NCBI GenBank assembly: GCA_910585205.1
Contig: CAJUCC010000070.1
Coordinates: 1 to 59,105 of the forward strand
Direction of reading: 5' to 3'
Source of the DNA: an uncultured Lachnospiraceae bacterium
Lineage (GTDB): Bacteria > Bacillota > Clostridia > Lachnospirales > Lachnospiraceae
DNA: 59,105 bases
In this document: piece by piece, positions 7,509 through 16,033 of the stretch
Position numbering within the stretch: position 1 is the first letter of the stretch
Layout: each line of letters begins with the position of its first letter
Notes under the pieces: model-generated
Seen by the model: the letters and a program-made list of their open reading frames with translations, nothing else
Databases searched by the model: none
What the model was told of the DNA's origin: nothing
Program-made: the position numbers and the translations under genes

Positions 7509-8237
7509 ATGGCCGTGATAAAAGCGCAGCATCTGACATTTTCCTATGACGGAGCGGAAGCGGTGCTTTCCGACGTCAGTTTTGAGCTGGAATCGGAAGA
7601 GACTGTCGGCCTGATCGGCGCGAACGGCGTCGGGAAGTCCACACTTTTGAAAATACTGGTCGGCCTGCTGCCCGGATACCGGGGAATCGTGGAAGTGGGC
7701 GGCCTGACAGTGGAAAAGAAGCATATCCGCCGGATCAGAGAGACGGCCGGCTATGTGTTTCAGGATTCGGACAGTCAGCTTTTTCTTGCCACGGTATATG
7801 AAGATGTGGCCTTTGGTCCCCGCAATTACGGATATGCGGAAGCGGAAGTGGACAGACGGGTGATGGCCGCACTGCGGCAGGTACATATGGAAGATCTGCG
7901 TGACCGGCAGATATATCGGATGAGCGGCGGCCAGAAAAAACTGGCATCCATCGCTACGATTCTGTCGATGGAGCCGCAGATCATTCTGCTGGATGAACCG
8001 TCCGGTGCATTGGATCCCCGCAACCGGAAAAATCTTATCCGGGTTATCCGGGAAATGAAAGGGACAAAAATAATCGCCTCGCACGATCTGGATCTGATCG
8101 GGGATACGTGCGGACGGACGCTGCTGTTGTCCGGCGGGAGGCTGATACGGGACGGTGAGACAAACGGGATATTGACGGACGAAGCGCTGCTGCAGGCACA
8201 TGGCCTGGAGCTTCCGCTGTCACTTTCGCACACCTGA
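7509..8237 (+). CDS. nikO: Nickel ECF transporter ATP-binding protein
   Basis: 242 residues from the ATG at 7509, which follows GGGAGGAGACGGC; an in-frame ATG at 7494 would lie on the binding site itself. Walker A is GANGVGKST (37-45), the Q-loop region is YVFQDSDSQLF, the signature is MSGGQKKLASIA, Walker B is IILLDEPSGALD, and the switch histidine is in IIASHDLDLIG. This is the CbiO/EcfA layout. It ends the nickel block; the aldo/keto reductase starts 26 bases later and may be co-transcribed. Confidence 0.92.
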   Translation: MAVIKAQHLTFSYDGAEAVLSDVSFELESEETVGLIGANGVGKSTLLKILVGLLPGYRGIVEVGGLTVEKKHIRRIRETAGYVFQDSDSQLFLATVYEDVAFGPRNYGYAEAEVDRRVMAALRQVHMEDLRDRQIYRMSGGQKKLASIATILSMEPQIILLDEPSGALDPRNRKNLIRVIREMKGTKIIASHDLDLIGDTCGRTLLLSGGRLIRDGETNGILTDEALLQAHGLELPLSLSHT

Positions 8238-8262
8238 AAACGGAAAGAAAGAGGGAAATGTT

Positions 8263-9414
8263 ATGGAATATCGGGAATTGGGAAGAACCGGTTATATGGT
8301 CAGTGAGATCGGAATGGGCTGTGAAGGGCTTGTGGAAAAGCCCTATGAGCAGGTAAAAGCTTTTATTGATCTGATGGAACAGGCAGGAGTAAACTGCATC
8401 GATCTGTATGCGCCAAACCCGGAGATGCGTTCCAATCTGGGACGGGCGCTTGCCGGGCGCAGAGATCGGTTTATCCTGCAGGCGCATCTGTGTACGGTCT
8501 GGAAAGACGGACAGTACAAGCGCACGAGGGATTTGCAGGAGGTAACAGAGAGCTTTGCGGACCAACTGGAGCGTCTGGGAACAGACCATGTGGAGATCGG
8601 CATGATTCACTATGTGGATTCCGTGGAGGACTGGAAAGCGGTGCAAGAGGGGCCGGTGATGGCATATGCGCAGGAGCTGAAAAAGGCCGGAGCGATCGGC
8701 TGTATCGGGCTTTCCAGCCACAATCCGCAGGCGGCACAGGCGGCTGTGGAGAGCGGGCTGATCGATGTGCTGATGTTCAGCGTCAATCCGTGCTATGATC
8801 TGCTTCCCGCCAGTGAAGATGTGGAAGAACTGTGGAATGAAAAGAATTATGCCGGCCCGCTTTTAAACATGGATCCGGATCGGCAGAAACTGTATGAGAC
8901 ATGCCAGCGCCTAGGCGTCGGCATTACGGTGATGAAAGCGTTCGGCGGCGGCGATCTGCTGAACGGGGCGTTGTCTCCGGCCGGTAAGGAACTGACGGCA
9001 TTTCAGTGCATCGGTTACGCCCTTGCCCGCCCGGCGGTGGCTTCGGTCCTGGCGGGCGCCCGGACAATCGAAGAGCTGCAGGCAAGCATCGCCTATGAAA
9101 CGGCCACCGGAGAGGAGCGGGATTACGGCGCCGCCCTGGCGGCGCTGCCGAAGATCAGTTGGAAAGGGCATTGTATGTACTGCGGTCACTGTGCGCCCTG
9201 CCCGAAGGGCATCGATGTGGCGGCGGTGACGAAATTTTTGAATCTTGCGGCCGCACAGGGAGAGGTGCCGGAAACGGTCAGAGAGCATTATGCTCTGCTG
9301 GCGCATAAGGCCGGGGAGTGTATCGCCTGCGGCGCGTGTGAAAAGCGCTGTCCGTTCCAGGTGCCGGTGATGGAAAATATGAAGAAGGCGGCGGAAGTTT
9401 TTGCAAAGCCGTGA
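8263..9414 (+). CDS. Aldo/keto reductase with C-terminal 4Fe-4S ferredoxin domain
   Basis: 383 residues from the ATG at 8263 (AGAGGGAAATGTT before it). The N-terminal 280 residues are an AKR barrel starting YRELGRTGYMVSEIGMG, with IDLYAPNP carrying the expected Asp and Tyr and MIHYVDS carrying the His. The usual lysine position reads ILQAHLC, so lysine seems replaced by Gln. The last 90 residues have two cysteine groups, CGHCAPCPKGID and CIACGACEKRCPF, a dicluster-like arrangement. Such proteins probably pass electrons between iron-sulfur partners and a small carbonyl substrate; the substrate is not known. No specific link to nickel is visible. Confidence 0.88.
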   Translation: MEYRELGRTGYMVSEIGMGCEGLVEKPYEQVKAFIDLMEQAGVNCIDLYAPNPEMRSNLGRALAGRRDRFILQAHLCTVWKDGQYKRTRDLQEVTESFADQLERLGTDHVEIGMIHYVDSVEDWKAVQEGPVMAYAQELKKAGAIGCIGLSSHNPQAAQAAVESGLIDVLMFSVNPCYDLLPASEDVEELWNEKNYAGPLLNMDPDRQKLYETCQRLGVGITVMKAFGGGDLLNGALSPAGKELTAFQCIGYALARPAVASVLAGARTIEELQASIAYETATGEERDYGAALAALPKISWKGHCMYCGHCAPCPKGIDVAAVTKFLNLAAAQGEVPETVREHYALLAHKAGECIACGACEKRCPFQVPVMENMKKAAEVFAKP

Positions 9415-9430
9415 TTGGCTGAGAATATGT

Positions 9431-9478
9431 AAAAAGAGGAAGAAAACAGGTTTATAACCATGTTTTCCTCCTCTTTTT
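9431..9478. terminator. Bidirectional terminator between convergent genes
   Basis: AAAAAGAGGAAGAAAACA pairs with TGTTTTCCTCCTCTTTTT with one mismatch. A runs and T runs on both sides serve the reductase gene (plus) and the lipoprotein gene (minus). Confidence 0.85.
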
Positions 9479-9504
9479 AAGATGTCAGTAAAACAATTCA
9501 AAAC

Positions 9505-10233
9505 TTATTCGGCAACAGCGGTTCCTCCGGGAACGCTGCCGGCCAGATTTTCTCTTGTCGTTACATAAGATTTGACTTCGGAATCTTCCGTATAACCTTT
9601 TTCGGTCAGAAACGCTTCAAATTCTGTTATTTCTTCCTGTGTCCATGTTGCATAGCTGAAATTGGCGTCCTGTATAATTTCTTCCAGAGACATTGTTTCG
9701 TAAGACGTCATGCAGTCTTTGAAATTGGAAACTTCGGCACGGATTTCTTCCAATGCGGCAATGTCTTCTTCGGTAGCGGCGGTATAGGACAGCACCGATA
9801 CCTGCGGCGGGATGGACATAGTCATCATGGGTGATACGGTAAATACATACGTTTTGCCGACCTCAATCTCATCCTGCGCCTGCTCTGCCAGCGTGTCATC
9901 CAGATGGAGTTCAATAATGCCGGAATAACTTTCTGCGGTAGCGGTGTTGCCGATTACCGTAAATCCGTCCGTTGTTATGACGTCGGTAATATCAACCGTA
10001 AAGGTCATGTCTTCCGCTTCCTGTGCCGCTTCCGTTTCTTCGGCTTCCGCTTCCGTTTCTTCGGCTTCCGCTTCTGTTTCTTCTGCTGCAGCGCTTTCTG
10101 TTTCCTGTGTTGCTTCGGTCTCCGCCGCTGCCGGTTCCTGTTCAGGAACCTCATTTGCATTCGCCGTTGCACCGCAGCCTGTAAACACTGCGGACAGTAA
10201 CAGCAAAGCCGTTAAGATCGCTGTCTTTTTCAT
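9505..10233 (-). CDS. Secreted lipoprotein with Glu-rich linker, unknown function
   Basis: 242 residues. The N-terminus MKKTAILTALLLLSAVFTGC is a lipoprotein signal with lipobox AVFTGC, so Cys20 should be lipidated and the protein anchored outside the membrane. Residues about 28-75 are a low-complexity stretch of Glu, Ala and Thr with repeats of the EETEAEA type. A globular part follows (TFTVDITDVITTDGFTVIGNTA and onward) that I do not recognise. The start codon follows GGGAGGTAATAAA. A TTGTCA-17-TATAAT promoter lies just upstream. It is transcribed divergently from the copper locus. Confidence 0.8.
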   Translation of the reverse strand: MKKTAILTALLLLSAVFTGCGATANANEVPEQEPAAAETEATQETESAAAEETEAEAEETEAEAEETEAAQEAEDMTFTVDITDVITTDGFTVIGNTATAESYSGIIELHLDDTLAEQAQDEIEVGKTYVFTVSPMMTMSIPPQVSVLSYTAATEEDIAALEEIRAEVSNFKDCMTSYETMSLEEIIQDANFSYATWTQEEITEFEAFLTEKGYTEDSEVKSYVTTRENLAGSVPGGTAVAE

Positions 10234-10262
10234 TTTATTACCTCCCTTATATGATCGTAACG

Positions 10263-10291
10263 ATTATACTGCCTTTGCGGGGAATTGACAA
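10263..10291 (-). promoter_or_regulatory. Sigma-A promoter of the lipoprotein gene
   Basis: On the minus strand TTGTCA (10291-10286) and TATAAT (10268-10263) are 17 bases apart. A small palindrome, ATCGTTACGAT, overlaps the predicted start and might be an operator. Confidence 0.7.
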
Positions 10292-10334
10292 GAGAGAAAT
10301 AATGGCAGGGCAGGTTACAGGAATAAAATTTTTC

Positions 10335-10361
10335 TTGACATATACCCCTATGGGGTATAAT
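10335..10361 (+). promoter_or_regulatory. CsoR-type operator embedded in the copper-locus promoter
   Basis: TATACCCCTATGGGGTATA at 10341-10359 has 8-base perfect arms around TAT and matches the A/T-flanked C-run/G-run type of operator bound by CsoR repressors. A TTGACA -35 lies at 10335-10340, and a -10 (TATAAT at 10356, or TAATAT at 10358 with 17-base spacing) overlaps the right arm. Bound repressor would block polymerase. Confidence 0.82.
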
Positions 10362-10393
10362 ATAGAATCACAAACAGAAAGGATAACAGAACA

Positions 10394-10726
10394 ATGCGGG
10401 AAGCGGAAGGCGGAAAAGAATACGATGCAACAGAAGAACCATGCTGCCACAGGACAAAAGAACGGACGGAAAAAGAGTATAAAAGTCTTCTCAACCGTTT
10501 GAAACGGATCGAGGGGCAGGTGAGGGGAATCCGGGGGATGGTGGAACGGGATGCGTACTGCCCGGATATTCTCATACAGGTAGCGGCTGTCAATGCCGCC
10601 CTGAATGCCTTTAATAAGGAACTGCTCGGAAATCATATCCGCACATGCGTGGTCAGGGATATTCGGGAGGGCAGAGAGGAAACAATCGATGAGTTGACGG
10701 CGACGCTGTATAAGCTGATGAAATAA
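10394..10726 (+). CDS. csoR: CsoR-family copper-sensing repressor
   Basis: 110 residues, all-helical DUF156 family. The copper-binding triad C-H-C is present as Cys56, His81 and Cys85, with the same 25 and 4 residue spacings as in the well-studied Mycobacterium CsoR. The helix LNRLKRIEGQVRGIRGMV (33-50) is the DNA-contacting family signature. The N-terminal extension contains an additional Cys-Cys-His (17-19). Copper(I) binding should release the operator just upstream and derepress this gene and copA, 40 bases downstream. Confidence 0.92.
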   Translation: MREAEGGKEYDATEEPCCHRTKERTEKEYKSLLNRLKRIEGQVRGIRGMVERDAYCPDILIQVAAVNAALNAFNKELLGNHIRTCVVRDIREGREETIDELTATLYKLMK

Positions 10727-10765
10727 TAAAACGGAAAAGCGGGCAAACTGTCCGGGGAGGCGGAA

Positions 10766-13333
10766 ATGGAGCAATATGCGGTAACGGGTATGAGCTGTGC
10801 GGCGTGCAGCGCCCGGGTGGAAAAGGCGGTGTCCGGTGTGCCGGGAGTGACATCGTGTTCGGTCAGTCTGTTGACCAATTCCATGGGTGTGGAAGGTACG
10901 GCGCAGGCGCAGGAAATTATAGCGGCGGTGGAAAACGCCGGATACGGCGCGTCCCGGAAGGGGAGCGGAACGGAATCGGAAGCGGGTGACAGAAGCGAAG
11001 CGCTTCTGGAAGACCGGGAGACACCGGGGCTGCGGCAGCGGCTTTGGTATTCGGCAGGATTTTTATGTGTACTGATGTATGTTTCCATGGGACATATGAT
11101 GTGGGGCTGGCCTCTGCCGTCCGGGCTTGCGGAAAATCATGTGGCCGTGGGACTGTTACAGCTTCTTCTGACGACGGCTGTGATGGTGATAAATCAGAAA
11201 TTTTTTGTCAGCGGTGTGAGGAGCCTGCTGCATGGTGCCCCGAATATGGATACCCTGGTGGCGCTCGGCGCGGGCGCGTCGTATGGATATAGCGTCTATG
11301 CATTGTTTGCCATGACCGATGCACAGATGCGGGGCGATATGGAATCGGCCATGGGGTATCTGCATGAATTGTATTTTGAATCGGCAGCCATGATATTGAC
11401 ATTGATTACCGTGGGTAAAATGCTGGAAGCCCGTTCCAAGGGCAGGACAACAGACGCGCTCAAAGGGCTGATGAAGCTGGCGCCGAAAACGGCGGTGATT
11501 GTGGAGAACGGAACGGAACGCGAAGTGCCGGTTGCAGCGGTGAAAAAGGGAGATCTGTTTGTCGTGCGGCCGGGGGAAAACATTCCGGTGGACGGTGTTG
11601 TGCGGGAGGGCAGCAGTGCGGTCAATGAGGCGGCGCTGACCGGAGAGAGCATCCCGGTGGACAAAGAACCGGGGGACGCGGTGTCGGCGGCTACGGTAAA
11701 CCAGTCCGGTTATCTGCGGTGCGAAGCGACACGGGTCGGAGAGGATACGACGCTTTCCCAGATCATTCGCATGGTCAGCGATGCGGCGGCGACAAAGGCG
11801 CCGATTGCAAAGGTGGCCGACCGGGTTTCGGGCGTTTTCGTACCGGTCGTTATTCTGATCGCGCTGGCGGCAGCGGGCATATGGCTGCTGGCGGGGGAAA
11901 GCCCGGGGTTTGCGCTGGCGAGAGGGATTTCCGTGCTGGTGATAAGCTGCCCCTGTGCGCTGGGGCTGGCGACGCCGGTGGCCATTATGGTAGGCAACGG
12001 TGTGGGCGCAAAAGGCGGCATTTTATTTAAGACGGCGGCAGCGCTGGAGGAGGCCGGAAAAGTCAGCGTAATTGCGCTGGATAAAACGGGCACGATCACG
12101 AGCGGAGAACCGCGGGTGACAGATATAATCGCAGCGGAGCCGGGACAGGAGCGGGAACTGCTGCGGCTGGCATATGCGCTGGAGCGAAAGAGCGAGCACC
12201 CGTTGGCTAAGGCCATTTTGCAGCGGGCGCAGGAGGATGGACTGGCGGCAGCGGAGGTGGCGGATTTCCGGGCGCTGCCGGGCAACGGGCTGCGCGCTTC
12301 GCTGGACGGTGCGGCGCTGGCAGGCGGCAATGAGGCGTTTATCGGGAAACTGACGACGCTTTCCGCGCATATCAAAGAGACGGCGTCGTCGCTGGCGGAG
12401 GAGGGAAAAACACCCCTGTACTTTGCCAAAGACGGAGCGCTTCTGGGGATTATCGCGGTGGCGGATGTTATCAAAGCGGACAGTCCGCAGGCCGTGCGGG
12501 AGCTGCAGAATATGGGGATTCGGGTGGTAATGCTGACCGGTGACAACGAACGTACGGCGAGGGCTATCGGGGCACAGGCCGGTGTGGACGAGGTGATTGC
12601 CGGTGTCCTGCCGGAGGGCAAGGAAAGCGTTATCCGCAGCCTGAAGGAAAAAGGGAAAACAGCGATGGTGGGAGACGGGATTAACGATGCGCCGGCGCTG
12701 ACAAGAGCCGATATTGGCATTGCCATCGGCGCCGGGACGGATATAGCGATCGACGCTGCCGATGTGGTGTTGATGAAGAGCAGACTGCGGGATGTACCGG
12801 CCGCTATCCGTCTGAGCCGTGCCACATTGAAAAATATTCATGAAAATCTGTTCTGGGCATTTTTCTATAATGTAATCGGCATTCCGCTGGCTGCCGGGGT
12901 ATGGATTCCGATATTCGGATGGAAGCTGAATCCGATGTTCGGCGCGGCCGCCATGAGCCTGTCCAGCTTCTGTGTTGTCACCAATGCGCTGCGTCTGAAT
13001 CTTCTGCGCATTCATGACGGAAGCCGTGACCGGCAGATCAGGGGCAGCGGGAGCAGCAAGAGCATCAATGCGCAGAATACGATCATGGCAAACGAAAACA
13101 GTCAAAAGGACGGAAAGGAAGAAACCAAGATGGAAAAAACACTGAAAATCGAAGGTATGATGTGCCCGCACTGTGAGGCAACCGTTAAGAAGGCACTGGA
13201 GGCCATTGCCGGGGTGCAGGAGGCAAGACCGAGCCATGAGGCCGGGACGGCGGTTGTGATTTTGTCGGAAGAGGTGGCGGATGAAACACTGAAAAAAGTT
13301 GTGGAAGAGCAGGGGTACCGGGTAATCGGTTAG
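10766..13333 (+). CDS. copA: Copper-exporting P1B-ATPase with fused C-terminal CopZ-like domain
   Basis: 855 residues. An N-terminal heavy-metal domain has the pair Cys11/Cys14 (GMSCAACSA). Eight membrane segments follow, with CPC in ISCPCALGLATP marking copper(I) selectivity, the phosphorylation motif DKTGT, the ATP-site SEHPLA and the hinge GDGINDAPAL. After the last helix a Ser/Gly/Asn-rich linker (about 755-788) leads into a second heavy-metal domain with Cys800 and Cys803 (GMMCPHC). That domain opens with MEKTLKIEG at 13130 behind GGAAAGGAAG, so it may also be translated separately as a free CopZ chaperone of 67 residues. RBS GGGGAGGCGGAA precedes the ATG. Confidence 0.93.
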   Translation: MEQYAVTGMSCAACSARVEKAVSGVPGVTSCSVSLLTNSMGVEGTAQAQEIIAAVENAGYGASRKGSGTESEAGDRSEALLEDRETPGLRQRLWYSAGFLCVLMYVSMGHMMWGWPLPSGLAENHVAVGLLQLLLTTAVMVINQKFFVSGVRSLLHGAPNMDTLVALGAGASYGYSVYALFAMTDAQMRGDMESAMGYLHELYFESAAMILTLITVGKMLEARSKGRTTDALKGLMKLAPKTAVIVENGTEREVPVAAVKKGDLFVVRPGENIPVDGVVREGSSAVNEAALTGESIPVDKEPGDAVSAATVNQSGYLRCEATRVGEDTTLSQIIRMVSDAAATKAPIAKVADRVSGVFVPVVILIALAAAGIWLLAGESPGFALARGISVLVISCPCALGLATPVAIMVGNGVGAKGGILFKTAAALEEAGKVSVIALDKTGTITSGEPRVTDIIAAEPGQERELLRLAYALERKSEHPLAKAILQRAQEDGLAAAEVADFRALPGNGLRASLDGAALAGGNEAFIGKLTTLSAHIKETASSLAEEGKTPLYFAKDGALLGIIAVADVIKADSPQAVRELQNMGIRVVMLTGDNERTARAIGAQAGVDEVIAGVLPEGKESVIRSLKEKGKTAMVGDGINDAPALTRADIGIAIGAGTDIAIDAADVVLMKSRLRDVPAAIRLSRATLKNIHENLFWAFFYNVIGIPLAAGVWIPIFGWKLNPMFGAAAMSLSSFCVVTNALRLNLLRIHDGSRDRQIRGSGSSKSINAQNTIMANENSQKDGKEETKMEKTLKIEGMMCPHCEATVKKALEAIAGVQEARPSHEAGTAVVILSEEVADETLKKVVEEQGYRVIG

Positions 13334-13389
13334 ATAAATTGTTCACAAATTTTTCCAAAATCCTCATATTTATTTGTGATTTAACACCA

Positions 13390-13418
13390 TTGACTTTTGT
13401 ATGCCGCAATGATACACT
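13390..13418 (+). promoter_or_regulatory. Promoter of the ammonium transporter gene
   Basis: TTGACT (13390-13395) and TACACT (13413-13418) are 17 bases apart. The predicted start is near 13425, just before the hairpin at 13433. Confidence 0.6.
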
Positions 13419-13432
13419 GGCATTCATAAAGC

Positions 13433-13465
13433 AAAGGCGCTATGGAGCATATCCGTAGCGCCTTT
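13433..13465 (+). promoter_or_regulatory. Attenuator-like hairpin in the amt leader
   Basis: AAAGGCGCTATGGA and TCCGTAGCGCCTTT pair over 14 bases with one G-U, around loop GCATA, and end in a T run. It lies between the promoter and amt, so it would stop transcription unless prevented. No partner antiterminator stem was found. It could also be the terminator of copA. Confidence 0.6.
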
Positions 13466-13505
13466 TGTGTGTGCAGGCCTGCGCGTTATGAGATGAGGAG
13501 GAAAA

Positions 13506-15254
13506 ATGATGACAGAAGAGATGATGCGTACCGTAAGCGGTGAAATATTCGGCGTCTGGTTCCTGATCGGAGCCGCGCTGGTGTTCTGGATGCAGGCCGG
13601 TTTTGCGATGGTGGAGGCCGGTTTTACCCGGGCGAAAAATACGGGCAATATACTGATGAAAAATCTGATGGATTTTTGCATCGGTACCGTGGTGTTTATT
13701 CTGATCGGATTCGGGCTTTTGCTCGGTGAAGATACGATGGGGCTGTTCGGCCGCCCCGGGCTGGACATTTTCAGCGATTATGCGGGCTTTGACTGGTCCA
13801 ATTTTGTATTTAATCTGGTGTTCTGTGCGACGACGGCAACGATTGTTTCCGGCGCAATGGCAGAACGAACCAAGTTTTTATCGTATTGTATTTATTCGGC
13901 GGTCATTTCGGCGGTGATCTATCCCATTGAAGCGCATTGGATCTGGGGCGGCGGCTGGCTGTCGCAGACAGGATTTCATGATTTTGCCGGTTCCTGTGCA
14001 ATCCATATGGTCGGCGGCATTTCCGCGCTGATCGGAGCGGCGATTCTCGGGCCGCGTATCGGGAAATTCGGAAAAGACAAGGCCGGAAAGATTACGAAGG
14101 TCAATGCCTTTCCGGGACACAATCTTCCGCTTGGGTGTCTTGGCGTATTTATTCTGTGGCTCGGTTGGTACGGTTTTAACGGTGCGGCTGCGACCAGCGT
14201 CGCACAGCTTGCCTCCATTACGCTGACGACGACGGTAGCGCCTGCCATTGCAACGGTGGTATGTATGGTTTTTACATGGCTGCGCTATGGCAAACCGGAC
14301 GTGTCCATGTGCCTGAACGCTTCTCTGGCAGGGTTGGTGGCGATTACGGCGCCCTGTGATGTGACGGACTGCCTGGGAGCGGTTGTAATCGGTGCGGTGG
14401 CCGGTCTGCTGGTTGTATTCGGTGTCTGGTTTCTGGATTATAAGCTGCGTGTGGACGATCCGGTAGGCGCGGTGGCCGTCCACTGTCTGAACGGTATCTG
14501 GGGTACCATTGCAGTAGGGCTTTTTGCCACGACAAGCGCACCCGGCAATGACAGCATCAGGGGACTGTTTTATGGCGGCGGTTTCCGTCAGCTCGGACTG
14601 CAGCTGCTTGGAATTGCGGCGGTAACGGCATGGACGGCAGTGACAATGACGATCGCTTTTCTGGTAATTCGGGCGGCGGCCGGTTTGCGGGTAACGGACG
14701 AGGAGGAGATCGTCGGGCTGGACGCCAGAGAGCACGGTCTTGCGTCGGCTTATTCCGGGTTCAGTATTATGGATGTATCCAATACAATGACTATGGAAGT
14801 CAATGAAAATACAGATCTCGGCATCGATGATTATGACAGCGCATCCGACGTGCAGAGAGCGGCGGCTGTTCCGGTTGTGAATGCAGCGGATTTATCCACA
14901 GGCATTTATAAGGTGGCCATCATTGCGAAACTGGAGCGTTACGATTATCTGAAAAAGGCGATGAACAATCTGGGCGTCACAGGAATGACTGTGACACAGG
15001 TTATGGGATGCGGTGTGCAGAAAGGGGCAGGCGAAATGTACAGGGGCGTGGAGATGGACGCTACGCTGCTGCCCAAAGTCAAGATCGAAGTGGTTGTCAG
15101 CAAGATTCCGGTGGCGGATGTGGTGGCTGCAGCGAAAAAAGCGTTGTATACCGGACACATCGGGGACGGCAAAATATTTGTCTATAATGTGGCAGGGGTT
15201 GTCAAGATCAGGACCGGGGAAGAAGGATATGCGGCGCTTCAGGATGTGGAGTAA
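13506..15254 (+). CDS. amt: Ammonium transporter fused to a C-terminal PII signalling domain
   Basis: 582 residues. Residues 1-400 are an Amt/Rh channel with eleven helices; the conserved pore histidines are in CAIHMVGG and AVHCLNGIWGT. A linker of about 60 residues leads to residues 465-582, a complete PII (GlnB/GlnK) domain: VGVTGMTV-like strand as LGVTGMTV, T-loop EMYRGVE, LLPKVKIE, and the ATP-site segment GHIGDGKIFV with IRTGEE. The T-loop tyrosine that is uridylylated in proteobacteria is replaced by Met (GVEMDATLLPK). The fusion would gate ammonium import directly by ATP, ADP and 2-oxoglutarate. The ATG follows ATGAGGAGGAAAA. Confidence 0.92.
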   Translation: MMTEEMMRTVSGEIFGVWFLIGAALVFWMQAGFAMVEAGFTRAKNTGNILMKNLMDFCIGTVVFILIGFGLLLGEDTMGLFGRPGLDIFSDYAGFDWSNFVFNLVFCATTATIVSGAMAERTKFLSYCIYSAVISAVIYPIEAHWIWGGGWLSQTGFHDFAGSCAIHMVGGISALIGAAILGPRIGKFGKDKAGKITKVNAFPGHNLPLGCLGVFILWLGWYGFNGAAATSVAQLASITLTTTVAPAIATVVCMVFTWLRYGKPDVSMCLNASLAGLVAITAPCDVTDCLGAVVIGAVAGLLVVFGVWFLDYKLRVDDPVGAVAVHCLNGIWGTIAVGLFATTSAPGNDSIRGLFYGGGFRQLGLQLLGIAAVTAWTAVTMTIAFLVIRAAAGLRVTDEEEIVGLDAREHGLASAYSGFSIMDVSNTMTMEVNENTDLGIDDYDSASDVQRAAAVPVVNAADLSTGIYKVAIIAKLERYDYLKKAMNNLGVTGMTVTQVMGCGVQKGAGEMYRGVEMDATLLPKVKIEVVVSKIPVADVVAAAKKALYTGHIGDGKIFVYNVAGVVKIRTGEEGYAALQDVE

Positions 15255-15261
15255 CATGGAT

Positions 15262-15301
15262 AAACGATATGGCTTTTCGGAAAGAGCCATATCGTTTTTT
15301 T
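15262..15301 (+). terminator. Terminator after amt
   Basis: AAACGATATGGCT and AGCCATATCGTTT form the stem, followed by a T run. Confidence 0.85.
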
Positions 15302-15388
15302 ATGATTCGGTCTGTGGTAATTTCCGGGGAAATATGGTAAAATCTGAAAAAAGGAAGCATTGTCAGAGAAAAGAGGAGGGAAGGCGCG

Positions 15389-16015
15389 GTGAAAGTACTT
15401 TTAATCAATGGCAGTCCGCATGCGGCCGGCAGCACCTATACGGCGCTGCATGAGATGGAAGTGGTTTTTCGGAAATACGGCATGGATACAGAGCTGGTTC
15501 ATGTCGGAAATCAGGCGGTAAGAGGATGCGCAGCCTGTATGTACTGCCGGGAACACGGACGGTGCGTGTTTGATGATGCGGTAAATGATACGGCGCAGAA
15601 ATTTGCCGAATGTGACGGTCTGGTTGTGGGAACTCCCGTTTATTATGCGTCTGCGAATGCCACACTGATTGCGTTTCTGGACAGATTGTTTTACAGTACG
15701 GGATTTGACAAGACGATGAAGGTCGGGTCGGCCGTGGTGTCTGCGAGAAGGGGCGGGCTGTCGGCGACATTCGACGAACTGAACAAATATTTTACAATCA
15801 GCGGTATGCCGGTGGCTTCCGGCCAGTACTGGAACAGCATACACGGAAACAATGCCGGGGAAGCCGCACAGGATCTGGAGGGGCTGCAGAGTATGCGGAC
15901 ACTGGCGGAAAACATGGCGTTTCTGATGCGGAGCATTGCACTCGGAAAAGAAGCGTTCGGACTGCCGGAACGGGAGCCTTTGCAGAGAACAAACTTTATC
16001 CGGACAATCGGGTGA
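15389..16015 (+). CDS. NAD(P)H-dependent FMN reductase / flavodoxin-like iron-sulfur flavoprotein
   Basis: 208 residues. The start MKVLLINGSPHAAGSTYTAL gives the flavodoxin-fold phosphate-binding loop GSPHAAGST. The segment CAACMYCREHGRC holds a C-x2-C-x2-C-x5-C arrangement, the compact cysteine motif of iron-sulfur flavoproteins. GTPVYYASANATL is the second FMN contact. The ATG at 15389 follows AAAGAGGAGGGAAGGCGC. Likely moves electrons from NAD(P)H or ferredoxin to an unknown acceptor. Confidence 0.85.
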   Translation: MKVLLINGSPHAAGSTYTALHEMEVVFRKYGMDTELVHVGNQAVRGCAACMYCREHGRCVFDDAVNDTAQKFAECDGLVVGTPVYYASANATLIAFLDRLFYSTGFDKTMKVGSAVVSARRGGLSATFDELNKYFTISGMPVASGQYWNSIHGNNAGEAAQDLEGLQSMRTLAENMAFLMRSIALGKEAFGLPEREPLQRTNFIRTIG

Positions 16016-16033
16016 TGCCGGGACGCGGCGGAG

